From Hydractinia symbiolongicarpus (lineage: Eukaryota > Cnidaria > Hydrozoa > Anthoathecata > Hydractiniidae), in the NCBI RefSeq assembly GCF_029227915.1, contig NC_079882.1, positions 30,868,001 to 30,932,000 of the forward strand: a stretch of 64,000 nt of DNA, given 5' to 3'. The notes below the pieces were generated by a model. The model did no database searches. It saw only the letters and a program-made list of their open reading frames with translations, and had not been told where the DNA came from. The stretch's first letter is position 1; each line of letters begins with the position of its first letter. The position numbers and the translations under genes are program-made. Shown here piece after piece: positions 47,800 to 60,600 of this stretch.

Positions 47800-49030
47800 A
47801 ACAGACTGATAACGTTAGAAACTCAATTAAATCTAGTTTTTGAAACTGTCTCTATATCTTCAGCGCGTGCTTACGGCTAGGATTGGTCCCACAGTAAAAA
47901 ATGACTTATTTATCTAAATTTTTAAATAAAGCGCTACCACAGCGCCCAGTGTAATCTCTGAGTTGCAGCAACCATGTCAGGTTAAGAAGAATGTTATTTC
48001 TTGGAGTCCAATTGGCTCATTTATCACATTTATAATGTCAAAGTCCAAAATCAGTTCAATTAAGTCCCACAGTCAATCGTTTCACTGATAAAAGCGATGC
48101 AACCTAGTTGAGTAAGAAAAATAACGCTAAATACATGTTGGTACGGATATGTGACGCAACCGTTGTAGCACAAACACACTGATAACGTTAGAAACTCAAT
48201 GAAATGTAGTTTTTGAAAGTGTCTCTATATCTTCAGAGCGCGCTAACGTCAAGGATTGGTTCCACTGTAAATAATGATTTAATTATCTACATTTTTAAAT
48301 GAGGCGCTACCACAGCGCCCAGTGTAATCGCTGAGTTCCAGTAATCATGTCAAATTAAGAAGAATGTTTTTTCTTGGAGTCTAATTGTCTCATTTATCAT
48401 ATTTATAAGGTCAAAATCAAAAATCAGTTCAATTAAGTCCCACAGTCAATCGTTTCACTGTTAAGAGCGATTGAACCTGGTAACATCAGAAACATATCGC
48501 TAAATACATGTTTGTACGAATATGTGAAGCAACCGTTGCACTGCAAGCGAACGGATACGGTTAGAAACTCAATGAAATGTAGTTTTTGAAACTGTCTCTA
48601 TATCTTCAGCGCGAGCTAACGGCTAGGATTGGTCCCACAGTAAAAAATGGCTTATTTATCTACATTTTTTAATAAAGCAACCTGGTAATATCAGAAACAT
48701 ATCGCTAAGTACATGTTGGTACGTATATTTGACGCAACCGTTGTAGCTCAAACAGACTGATAACGTTAGAAAGTCAATGAAATGTAGCTTTTGAAACCGT
48801 CTCTATTTCTTCAGAGCGCGTTAACGTCTAGGATTGTTCCCACAGTAAAAAATGGCTTATTTATCTACATTTTTTAAAAGGAAATCCTCTGTTCCAGCAA
48901 TCATTTCAAATTAAGAAGAAGGTTTTTTCTTGGATTCCAGTTGTGTTATTGATCATATTTCTAGGCTCAAAGTCCAAAATCATTACAATTAAGTCCCACA
49001 GTCAATCGTTTTATTGTTAAAAGCGATGCA
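47800..49030. repeat. Copy of right module K (offset 8,916)
   Basis: Tggttccact at 39,341 recurs at 48,257 and the T1 joint at 39,755 recurs at 48,671, both offset 8,916. The match spans about 38,899-40,114. It ends where K continues with gcaacctggtaatatc and this copy reads gcaacctagtagagtc, leading to a delta monomer and the mutated T2 joint near 49,169. Confidence 0.8.
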
Positions 49031-51130
49031 ACCTAGTAGAGTCAAAAAATAACGCTGAATACATGTTGGTACAAATATGTGACGCAAAAGTTGTAACTCA
49101 AACGGACCGATACCGTTAGAAAGTCAATGAAATGTAATATTTGAAACTGTCTCTATTCCTTCAGCGTGCGCTAAATGTAACGCAACAGTTATAAATCAAA
49201 CGGAGTGATACCGTTACAAAGTCAATGAAATTTAGTTTTTGAAAATGTCTCTATTTCTTTAGCGCGAGCTAACGGCTAGGATTGGTCCCACAGTAAAAAA
49301 TGACTTATTTATCAACATTTTTTAATAAAGCGCCATCACAGCGCCCAGTGTAATCGCTGAGTTCCAGCAACCATGTCAGATTAAGAAGAATGTTGTTTCT
49401 TGGAGTCCAATTGGCTCATTTATCACATTTATAAGTTCAAAGTCCAAAATCAGTTCAATTAAGTCCCACAGTCAATCGTTTCACTGTTAAGAGCGATTGA
49501 ACCTGGTAACATCAGACACATATCGCTAAATACATGTTTGTACGAATATGTGAAGCAACCGTTGCACTGCAAGCGAACGGATACGGTTAGAAACTCAATG
49601 AAATGTAGTTTTTGAAACTGTCTCTATATCTTCAGCGCGAGCTAACGGCTAGGATTGGTCCCACAGTAAAAAATGGCTTATTTATCTACATTTTTTAAGC
49701 GGAAATGCTCTGTTCCAGCAATCATTTCAAATTAAGAAAAACGTTTTTTCTTGGAGTCCAGTTGTCTTATTGATCATATTTCTAGGGTCCAAATCCAAAA
49801 TCATTACAATTAAGTCCCACAGTCAATCGTTTTATTGTTAAAAGCGATGCAACCTGGTAATATCAGAAACATATCGCTAAGTACATGTTGGTACGGATAT
49901 GTGACGCAACCGTTGTAGCTCAAACAGACTGATAACGTTAGAAAGTCAATGAAATGTAGTTTTTAAAACCGTCTCTATTTCTTCAGAGCGCGCTAACGTC
50001 TAGGATTGTTCCAACAGTAAAAAATGGCTTATTTATCTACATTTTTTAAGTGGAAATGCTCTGTTCCAGCAATCATTTCAAATTAAGAAGAACGTTTTTT
50101 CTTGGAGACCAGTTGTCTTATTGATCATATTTCTAGGGTCCAAATCAAAAATCATTACAATTAAGTCCCACAGTCAATCGTTTTATTGTTAAAAGCGATG
50201 CAACCTAGTAGAGTCAGAAAAATAACGCAAAATACATGTTGGTACGAATATGTGACGCAACAGCTGTAACTCAACCGAACCGATACCGTTAGAAAGTCAA
50301 TGAAATGTAACTTTTGAAACAGTCTCTATTTCTTCAGCGTGCGCTATCGTCTAGAATCGGTCCCACAGCAAAAAGGGACTTACTTATCTAAATCTTTAAA
50401 GAAGCGCTACCACAGCGCCCAGTGTAATCGCTGAGTTCCAGCAACCATGTCAGATTAAGAAGAATGTTATTTCTTGGAGTCCAATTGGCTCATTTATCAC
50501 ATTTATAAGTTCGAAGTCCAAGATCAGCTCAATTAAGCCCCACAGTCAATCGTTTCACTGTTAAAAGCGATGGAACCTGGTAATATCAGAAACATATCGC
50601 TAAATACATCTTGGTACCAATATGTGACGCAACAGTTGTGACTCAAACGGAGTGATACCGTTACAAAGTCAATGAAATTTAGTTTTTGAAAATGTCTCTA
50701 TTTCTTCATACCGTTAGAAAGTCAATGAAATGTAACTTTTGAAACAGTCTCTATTTATTCAGCGTCCGCTATCGTCTAGAATTGGTCCCACAGCAAAAAG
50801 TGACTTTTTTATTTAAATTTTTAAATGAAGCGCTACCACAGCGCCCAGTGTAATCGCTGAGTTCCAGCAACAATGTTAGATTAAGAAGAATGTTATTTCT
50901 TGGAGTCCAATTGGCTCACTTATCACATTTAAGTTCAAAGACCAAAATTAGCTCAATTAAGTCCCACAGTCAGTCGTTTCACTGTTAAAAGCGATGGAAC
51001 CTGGTAATATCAGAAACATATCGCTAAATATATCTTGGTACAAATATGTGACGCAACAGTTGTAACTCAAACGGAGTGATACCGTTACAAAATCAATGAA
51101 ATTTAGTTTTTGAAAATGTCTCTATTTCTT
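49031..51130. repeat. Copy of module L joined to a T2 segment (offset 5,790)
   Basis: After a delta piece and a T2-like joint (gctaaatgtaacgc near 49,169), the sequence matches 43,400-45,340 at offset 5,790-5,791. Examples are gttgcactgc at 43,770/49,561, T3 at 44,918/50,709 and gagctcacgg at 45,347/51,137. The match continues without a break into the following K copy, so the block 43.4-46.07 kb and the block 49.2-51.86 kb are two copies of one 5.79-kb arrangement. The last monomers of the 351-bp class in the window lie here, near 49,697 and 50,046. Confidence 0.8.
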
Positions 51131-52850
51131 CAGCGCGAGCTCACGGCTAGGATTGGTCCCACAGTAAAAAATGACTTATTTATCTACATTTTTTAATAAA
51201 GCGCCATCACAGCGCCCAGTGTAACCGTTGAGTTACAGCAGCCATGTCAGATTAAGAAGAATGTTATTTCTTGGAGTCCAATTGGCTCATTTATCACATT
51301 TATAAGTTCAAAGTCCAAAATCAGTTCAATTAAGTCCCACAGTCAATCGTTTCACTGTTAAAAGCGATGCACTTTAGTAATATCGGAAATATATCGCTAA
51401 ATACATGTTGGTACGGATATGTCACGCAACCGTTGTAGCTTAAACAGACTGATAACGTTAGAAAGTCAATGAAATGTAGTTTTTAAACCTGTCTCTATTT
51501 CTTCGGGGCGCGCTAACGTCTGCGATTGGTCCCACAGTAAAAAATGGCTTATTTATCTACATTTTTTAATGAAGCGCTACCACAGCGCCCAGTGGAAATG
51601 CTCTGTTCCAGCAATCATTTCAAATTAAGAAGAACGTTTTTTCTTGGAGTCCAGTTGTCTTATTGATCATATTTCTAGGGTCAAAGTCCAAAACCACTTC
51701 AATTAAGTCCCACAGTCAATCGTTTCACTGTTAAAAGCGATGCAATCTAGTAATATCGGAAATATATCGCTAAATACATGTTTGTACGGATATGTGACGC
51801 AACCGTTGTAGCTCAAACAGACTGATAACGTTAGAAAGTCAATGAAATGTAGTTTTTAAACCTGTCTCTATTTCTTTAGAGCGCGCTAACGTCTAGGATT
51901 GGTCCCATAGTAAAAAATGGCTTATTTATCTACATTTTTTAATAAAGCGCTACCACAGCGCCCAGTGTAATCGTTGAGTTCCAGCAACCATGTGAGATTA
52001 AGAAGAATGTTATTTCTTGGAGTCCAATTGGCTCATTTATCACATTTATAAGTTCAAAGTCCAAAATTAGTTCAATTAACTCCCACAGTCAATCGTTTCA
52101 CTGTTAAAAGCGATGCAATTTAGTAATATCGGAAATATATCGCTAAATACATGTTGGTACGGAATATGTGACGCAACCGTTGTAGCTCAAACAGACTGAT
52201 ACCGTTAGAAACTCAATGAAATGTAGTTTTTGAAACTGTCTCTATATCTTCAGCGCGTGCCTACGGCTAGGATTGGTCCCACAGTAAAAAATGACTTATT
52301 TATCTAAATTTTTAAATAAAGCGCTACCACAGCGCCCAGTGTAATCTCTGAGTTGCAGCAACCATGTCAGGTTAAGAAGAATGTTATTTCTTGGAGTCCA
52401 ATTGGCTCATTTATCACATTTATAATGTCAAAGTCCAAAATCAGTTCAATTAAGTCACACAGTCAATCGTTTCACTGATAAAAGCGATGCAATCTAGTTG
52501 AGTAAGAAAAATAACGCTAAATACATGTTGGTACGGATATGTGACGCAACCGTTGTAGCACAAACACACTGATAACGTTAGAAACTCAATGAAATGTAGT
52601 TTTTGAAAGTGTCTCTATATCTTCAGAGCGCGCTAACGTCAAGGATTGGTTCCACTGTAAATAATGATTTAATTATCTACATTTTTAAATGAGGCGCTAC
52701 CACAGCGCCCAGTGTAATCGCTGAGTTCCAGTAATCATGTCAAATTAAGAAGAATGTTTTTTCTTGGAGTCTAATTGTCTCATTTATCATATTTATAAGG
52801 TCAAAATCAAAAATCAGTTCAATTAAATCCCACAGTCAATCGTTTCACTG
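51131..52850. repeat. Third copy of left module K (offset 13,306)
   Basis: Matches 37,826 to about 39,530 with a constant offset of 13,306 (gagctcacgg 37,831/51,137; tggttccact 39,341/52,647), nearly base for base, including ggaatatgtgacg with its extra base. The match ends near 52,850, where K has gttaagagcgattgaacc and this copy reads gttaaaagcgatgcaacc. That point is also the start of the right-hand subfamily. Confidence 0.82.
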
Positions 52851-55800
52851 TTAAAAGCGATGCAACCTAGTAATATTAGAAAAGTAACGCGAAATACATG
52901 TTGGTACGAATATGTGACGCAACCGTTGTAACACAAACGGAGTGATACCGTTACAAAATCAATGAAACTTAGATTTCGAAAATGTCTCTATTTCTTCAAC
53001 GCGAGCTAACGGCTAGGAATGGTCCCACAGTAAAAAATGACTTATTTATCTACATTTTTTAATAAAGCGCTATCACAGCGCCCAGTGTAATCGTTGAGTT
53101 CAAGCAATCATGTCAAATTAAGAAGAATGTTATTTCTTGTAGTCTAATTGTGTCATTTATCACATTTATAAGTTCAAAGTCCACAATCAGTTCAATTAAG
53201 TCCCACAGTCAATCGTTTCACTGTTAAAAGCGATGGAACCCGGTAATATCAGAAACATATCGCGAAATACATGATGGTACAAATATGTGACGCAACCGTT
53301 GAAACTCAAACGGAGTGATACCGTTACAAAGTCAATGAAATTTAGTTTTTGAAACTGTCTCTCTTTCTTCAGCGCGAGCTAACGGTTAGTATTGGTTCCA
53401 CAGTAAAAATGACTTTTTTATCTAAATTTGTAAATAAAGCGCTACCACAGCGCCCAGTGTAATCGCTGAGTTCCAGCAACCATGTCAGATGAAGAAGAAT
53501 GTTCTTTGTTGGAGTCGAATGGGCTCATGTATCACATTTATAAGTTCAAAGTCCAAAATAAGGTCAATTAAGTCCCACAGTTAATCGTTTCACTGTTAAA
53601 AGCGATGCAACCTAGCAGAGTCAGAAAAATAAAGCCAAATACATGTTTGTACGAATATGTGACGCAATCTTTGTAACTCAAACGGCGTGATAACGTTACA
53701 AAGTCAGTGAAATTTAGTTTTTGAAAATGTCTCTATTTCTTCTGCGCGAGCTAACGGTTAGGATTGGTCCCACAGTAAAAAATGACTTATTTTTCTACAT
53801 TTTTTAATAAAGCGCTATCGCAGCTCCCAGTGTGATCGCTGAATTCCAGCAATGGTGTCAAATTAAGGAGAATGTTATTTCTTGGAGACCAATTGACTCA
53901 TTCATCACATTTATAATGTCAAAGTCCAAAAGCAGTTCAATTAAGTCCCATAGTCAACCGTTTCATTGTTAAAAGCGATGCAACCTAGTAGAGTCAGAAA
54001 AATAACGCGAAATACATGTTGGTACGGATATGTGACGCAACTGTTGTAGCACAAACAGACTGATAACGTTAGAAACTCAATGAAATGTAGTTTTTGAAAG
54101 TGTCTCTATATCTTCAGAGCGCGCTAACGTCAAGGATTGGTCCCACAGTAAAAAATAACTTATTTATCTAAATTTTTAAATGAAGCGCTATCACAGCGCC
54201 CAGTGTAATCGTTGAGTTCAAGCAATCATTTAAAGTTAAGAAGAACGTTTTTTCTTGGAGTCCAGTTGTCTTATTGATCAATTTCTAGGGTCAAAGTCCA
54301 CAATCATTTCAATTAAGTCCCACAGTCAATCGTTTCATTGTTAAAAGCGCTGCAACCTAGTAGAGTCAGAAAAATAACGCGAAATACATGTTGGTACGAA
54401 TATGTGACGCAACCGTTGTAACTTAAACGAAGTGATACCGTTACAAAGTCAATGAAATTTAGTTTTCGAAAAAGTCTCTATTTCTTCAACGCGAGCTAAC
54501 GGCTAGGAATGGTCCCACAGTAAAAAATGACTTATTTATCTACATTTTTTAATAAAGCGCTATCACAGCGCCCAGTGTAATCGTTGAGTTCAAGCAATCA
54601 TGTCAAATTAAGAAGAATGCTATTTCTTGGAGTCCAATTGTCTCATTTATCGCATTTATAAGTTCGAAGTCCAAAATCAGTTCTATTAAGTCCCACAGTA
54701 AATTGGTTCACTGTTAAAAGCACTGCAACTTCGTAATATCTGAAAGATATCGCTAAACACATGTTGGTACGAATATGTGACGCAACCGTTGTACTTCAAA
54801 CGGACGGATACCATTAGAAACTCAAGGAAATGTAGTCTTTGAAACTGTCTCTATATCTTCAACGCGTGCTAACGGCTAGGATTGGTCCCACAGTAAAAAA
54901 TGACTTATTTATCAAACTTTTTAAATGAACCGCTACCACAGCGCCCAAGGTAATCGCTGAGTTCCAGCAACCATGTCAGATTAAGAAGAATGTTATTTCT
55001 TGGAGTCCAATTGGCTCATTTATCACATTTATAAGTTCAAAGTCCACAATCAGTTCAATTAAGTCCCACAGTCAATCGTTTCACTGATAAAAGCGATGCA
55101 ACCTGGTAATATCAGAAACATATCGCAAAATACATGATTGTACAAATATGTGACGCAACCGTTGAAACTCAAACGGAGTGATACTGTTACAAAGTCAATG
55201 AAATTTAGTTTTTGAAACTGTCTCTATTTCTTCAGCGCGAGCTAACGGTTAGGATTGGTTCCACAGTAAAAAATGACTTATTTATCTAAATTTGTAAATG
55301 AAGCGCTACCACAGCGCCCAGTGTAATCGTTGAGTTCAAGCAATCATTTCAAGTTAAGAAGAACGTTTTTTCTTGGAGTCCAGTTGTCTTATTGAGCAAT
55401 TTCTAGGGTCAAAGTCCACAATCATTTCAATTAAGTCCCACAGTCAATCGTTTCATTGTTAAAAGCGCTGCAAACTAGTAGAGTCAGAAAAATAACGCGA
55501 AATACATGTTGGTACGAATATGTGACGCAACCGTTGTAACTTAAACGGAGTGATACCGTTACAAAGTCAATGAAATTTAGTTTTCGAAAATGTCTCTACT
55601 TCTTCAACGCGAGCGAACGGCTAGGAATGGTCCCACAGTAAAAAATGACTTATTTATCTACATTTTTTAATAAAGCGCTATCACAGCGCCCAGTGTAATC
55701 GTTGAGTTCAAGCAATAATGTCAAATTAAGAAGAATGTTATTTCTTGGAGTCCAATTGTCTCATTTATCACATTTATAAGTTCAAAGTCCAAAATCAGTT

Positions 55801-57502
55801 CTATTAAGTCCCACAGTAAATTGGTTCACTGTTAAAAGCACTGCAACTTCGTAATATCTGAAAGATATCGCTAAACACATGTTGGTACGAATATGTGACG
55901 CAACCGTTGTACTTCAAACGGACGGATACCATTAGAAACTCAAGGAAATGTAGTCTTTGAAACTGTCTCTATATCTTCAACGCGTGATAACGGCTAGGAT
56001 TGGTCCCACAGTAAAAAATGACTTATTTATCAAACTTTTTAAATGAAGCGCTACCACAGCGCCCAAGGTAATCGCTGAGTTCCAGCAACCATGTCAGATT
56101 AAGAAGAATGTTATTTCTTGGAGTCCAATTAGCTCATTTATCACATTTATAAGTTTAAAGTCCACAATCAGTTCAATTAAGTCCCACAGTCAATCGTTTC
56201 ACTGTTAAAAGCGATGCAACCTGGTAATATCAGAAACATATCGCGAAATACATGATGGTACAAATATGTGACGCAACCGTTGAAACACAAACGGAGTGAT
56301 ACCGTTACAAAGTCAATAAAACCTTAGTTTTTGAAACTGTCTCTCTTTCTTCAGCGCGAGCTAACGGTTAGGATTGGTTCCACAGTAAAAATTACTTATT
56401 TATCTAAATTTGTAAATGAAGCGCTACCACAGCGCCCAATGTAATCGCTGAGTTCCAGCAACCATGTCAGATGAAGAAGAATGTTCTTTGTTGGAGTCGA
56501 ATGGGCTCATGTATCACATTTATAAGTTCAAAGTCCAAAATAAGTTCAATTAAGTCCCACAGTTAATCGTTTCTCTGTTAAAAGCGATGCAACCTAGCAG
56601 AGTCAGAAAAATAACGCCAAATACATGTTTGTACGAATATGTGACGCAACCGTTGTAGCACAAACAGACTGATAACGTTAGAAACTCAATGAAATGTAGT
56701 TTTTGAAAGTGTCTCTATATCTTCAGAGCGCGCTAACGTCAAGGATTGGTCCCACAGTAAAAAATAACTTATTTATCTAAATTTTTAAATGAAGCGCTAT
56801 CACAGCGCCCAGTGTAATCGTTGAGTTCAAGCAATCATTTCAAGTTAAGAAGAACGTTTTTTCTTGGAGTCCAGTTGTCTTATTGATCAATTTCTAGGGT
56901 CAAAGTCCACAATCATTTCAATTAAGTCCCACAGTCAATCGTTTCATTGTTAAAAGCGCTGCAACCTAACAGAGTCAGAAAAATAACGCGAAATACATGT
57001 TGGTACGGATATGTGACGCAACCGTTGTAGCACAAACAGACTGATAACGTTAGAAACTCAATGAAATGTAGTTTTTGAAAGTGTCTCTATATCTTCAGAG
57101 CGCGCTAACGTCAAGGATTGGTCCCACAGTAAAAAATAACTTATTTATCTAAATTTTTAAATGAAGCGCTATCACAGCGCCCAGTGTAATCGTTGAGTTC
57201 AAGCAATCATTTCAAGTTAAGAAGAACGTTTTCTCTTGGAGTCCAGTTGTCTTATTGATCAATTTCTAGGGTCAAAGTCCACAATCATTTCAATTAAGTC
57301 CCACAGTCAATCGTTTCATTGTTAAAAGCGCTGCAACCTAACAGAGTCAGAAAAATAACGCGAAATACATGTTGGTACGAATATGTGACGCAACCGTTGT
57401 AACTTAAACGGAGTGATACCGTTACAAAGTCAATGAAATTTAGTTTTCGAAAAAGTCTCTATTTCTTCAACGCGAGCTAACGGCTAGGAATGGTCCCACA
57501 GT

Positions 57503-57533
57503 AAAAAATGACTTATTTATCTACATTTTTTAA
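57503..57533. repeat. A/T inverted repeat in the monomer (9-bp arms)
   Basis: In most monomers taaaaaatg is followed 13 bases later by catttttta, its exact reverse complement; this is the copy in the representative monomer. It sits just 5' of the GCGC hairpin. Gamma-type monomers with tctaaatttttaaatg lose the right arm. Short A/T dyads of this kind are common in satellites and can bend DNA or extrude. A protein-binding role would be inference. Confidence 0.75.
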
Positions 57534-57536
57534 TAA

Positions 57537-57553
57537 AGCGCTATCACAGCGCC
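57537..57553. repeat. GCGC hairpin motif in the monomer
   Basis: The words agcgct and agcgcc flank a short loop (gcgct, five loop bases, agcgc), giving a 5-bp G/C stem in an otherwise AT-rich monomer. Loop bases vary (accac, atcac, actgc, accgc) while the stem stays in most classes. The region is removed exactly by the 22-bp loss in 351-bp monomers and by the T1 deletion. Confidence 0.75.
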
Positions 57554-57669
57554 CAGTGTAATCGTTGAGTTCAAGCAATCATGTCAAATTAAGAAGAATG
57601 CTATTTCTTGGAGTCCAATTGTCTCATTTATCACATTTATAAGTTCAAAGTCCAAAATCAGTTCTATTA

Positions 57670-60600
57670 AGTCCCACAGTAAATTGGTTCACTGTTAAAA
57701 GCACTGCAACTTCGTAATATCTGAAAGATATCGCTAAACACATGTTGGTACGAATATGTGACGCAACCGTTGTACTTCAAACGGACGGATACCATTAGAA
57801 ACTCAAGGAAATGTAGTCTTTGAAACTGTCTCTATATCTTCAACGCGTGCTAACGGCTAGGATTGGTCCCACAGTAAAAAATGACTTATTTATCAAACTT
57901 TTTAAATGAACCGCTACCACAGCGCCCAAGGTAATCGCTGAGTTCCAGCAACCATGTCAGATTAAGAAGAATGTTATTTCTTGGAGTCCAATTGGCTCAT
58001 TTATCACATTTATAAGTTCAAAGTCCACAATCAGTTCAATTAAGTCCCACAGTCAATCGTTTCACTGATAAAAGCGATGCAACCTGGTAATATCAGAAAC
58101 ATATCGCAAAATACATGTTGGTACGAATATGTGACGCAACCGTTGTAACTTAAACGGAGTGATACCGTTACAAAGTCAATGAAATTTAGTTTTTGAAACT
58201 GTCTCTCTTTCTTCAGCGCGAGCTAACGGTTAGGATTGGTTCAACAGTAAAAATTACTTATTTATCTAAATTTGTAAATGAAGCGCTACCACAGCGCCCA
58301 ATGTAATCGCTGAGTTCCAGCAACCATGTCAGATGAAGAAGAATGTTTATTGTTGGAGTCGAATGGGCTTATGTATCACATTTATAAGTTCAAAGTCCAA
58401 AATAAGTTCAATTAAGTCCCACAGTTAATCGTTTCACTGTTAAAAGCGATGCAACCTAGCAGAGTCAGAAAAATAACGCCAAATACATGTTTGTACGAAT
58501 ATGTGACGCAATCGTTGTAACTCAATCGGCGTGATACCGTTACAAAGTCAGTGAAATTTAGTTTTTGAAAATGTCTCTATTTCTTCTGCGCGAGCTAACG
58601 GTTAGGATTGGTCCCACAGTAAAAAATGACTTATTTTTCTACATTTTTTAATAAAGCGCTATCGCAGCTCCCAGTGTAATCGCTGAATTCCAGCAATGGT
58701 GTCAAATTAAGGAGAATGTTATTTCTTGGAGACCAATTGACTCATTCATCACATTTATAATGTCAAAGTCCAAAAGCAGTTCAATTAAGTCCCATAGTCA
58801 ATCGTTTCATTGTTAAAAGCGATGCAACCTAGTAGAGTCAGAGAAATAACGCGAAATACATGTTGGTACGGATATGTGACGCAACCGTTGTAGCACAAAC
58901 AGACTGATAACGTTAGAAACTCAATGAAATGTAGTTTTTGAAAGTGTCTCTATATCTTCAGAGCGCGCTAACGTCAAGGATTGGTCCCACAGTAAAAAAT
59001 AACTTATTTATCTAAATTTTTAAATGAAGCGCTATCACAGCGCCCAGTGTAATCGTTGAGTTCAAGCAATCATTTCAAGTTAAGAAGAACGTTTTTTCTT
59101 GGAGTCCAGTTGTCTTATTGATCAATTTCTAGGGTCAAAGTCCACAATCATTTCAATTAAGTCCCACAGTCAATCGTTTCATTGTTAAAAGCGCTGCAAC
59201 CTAGTAGAGTCAGAAAAATAACGCGAAATACATGTTGGTACGAATATGTGACGCAACCGTTGTAACTTAAACGGAGTGATACCGTTACAAAGTCAATGAA
59301 ATTTAGTTTTCGAAAAAGTCTCTATTTCTTCAACGCGAGCTAACGGCTAGGAATGGTCCCACAGTAAAAAATGACTTATTTATCTACATTTTTTAATAAA
59401 GCGCTATCACAGCGCCCAGTGTAATCGTTGAGTTCAAGCAATCATGTCAAATTAAGAAGAATGCTATTTCTTGGAGTCCAATTGTCTCATTTATCACATT
59501 TATAAGTTCAAAGTCCAAAATCAGTTCTATTAAGTCCCACAGTAAATTGGTTCACTGTTAAAAGCACTGCAACTTCGTAATATCTGAAAGATATCGCTAA
59601 ACACATGTTGGTACGAATATGTGACGCAACCGTTGTACTTCAAACGGACGGATACCATTAGAAACTCAAGGAAATGTAGTCTTTAAAACTCTCTCTATAT
59701 CTTCAACGCGTGCTAACGGCTAGGATTGGTCCCACCGTAAAAAATGACTTATTTATCAAACTTTTTAACTGTACCGCTACCACAGTGCCCAAGGTAATCG
59801 CTGAGTTCCAGTAACCATGTCAGATTAAGAAGAATGTTATTTCTTGGAGTCCAATTGGCTCATTTATCACATTTATAAGTTCAAAGTCCACAATCAGTTC
59901 AATTAAGTCCCACAGTCAATCGTTTCACTGATAAAAGCGATGCAACCTGGTAATATCAGAAACATATCGCAAAATACATGATTGTACAAATATGTGACGC
60001 AACCGTTGAAACTCAAACGGAGTGATACCGTTACAAAGTCAATGAAATTTAGTTTTTGAAACTGTCTCTATTTCTTCAGCGCGAGCTAACGGTTAGGATT
60101 GGTTCCACAGTAAAAAATGACTTATTTATCTAAATTTGTAAATGAAGCGCTACCACAGCGCCCAGTGTAATCGTTGAGTTCAAGCAATCATTTCAAGTTA
60201 AGAAGAACGTTTTTTCTTGGAGTCCAGTTGTCTTATTGAGCAATTTCTAGGGTCAAAGTCCACAATCATTTCAATTAAGTCCCACAGTCAATCGTTTCAT
60301 TGTTAAAAGCGCTGCAACCTAACAGAGTCAGAAAAATAACGCGAAATACATGTTGGTACGGATATGTGACGCAACCGTTGTAGCACAAACAGACTGATAA
60401 CGTTAGAAACTCAATGAAATGTAGTTTTTGAAAGTGTCTCTATATCTTCAGAGCGCGCTAACGTCAAGGATTGGTACCACAGTAAAAAATAACTTATTTA
60501 TCTAAATTTTTAAATGAAGCGCTATCACAGCGCCCAGTGTAATAGTTGAGTTCAAGCAATCATTTCAAGTTAAAAAGAACGTTTTCTCTTGGAGTCCAGT

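Larger units (their letters stand above)
52851..57669. repeat. Block N, left part: distinct full-length subfamily
   Basis: From here on the 351-bp class and the T1, T2 and T3 joints disappear and monomer spacing is a steady 372-373 bp. New shared words are acgcgaaatacatg, ctaggaatggtccc, gaaaaagtctc, ttgatcaatttctag, gttaggattggttcc and actgcaacttcg. Matches at 2,981-2,982 bp (tgttggagtc 53,507/56,489; gaatgctattt 54,615/57,596) show an octamer-like spacing. Several gamma-like monomers have gataccattagaaactc and tagtctttgaaac, seen nowhere to the left. Confidence 0.82.
57367..57739. repeat. Representative full-length monomer of block N, 373 bp
   Basis: From acatgttgg to the next acatgttgg. 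Landmarks in order: gacgcaaccgttgtaac; taccgttacaaagtc; a pyrimidine tract with cttcaacgcg; ctaggaatggtcccac; taaaaaatg and its complement catttttta 13 bases further on; the hairpin words agcgct and agcgcc; gttgagttcaagcaatc; cttggagtcc; tcccacagt; gcactgcaacttcg. No frame stays open across it. Confidence 0.88.
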
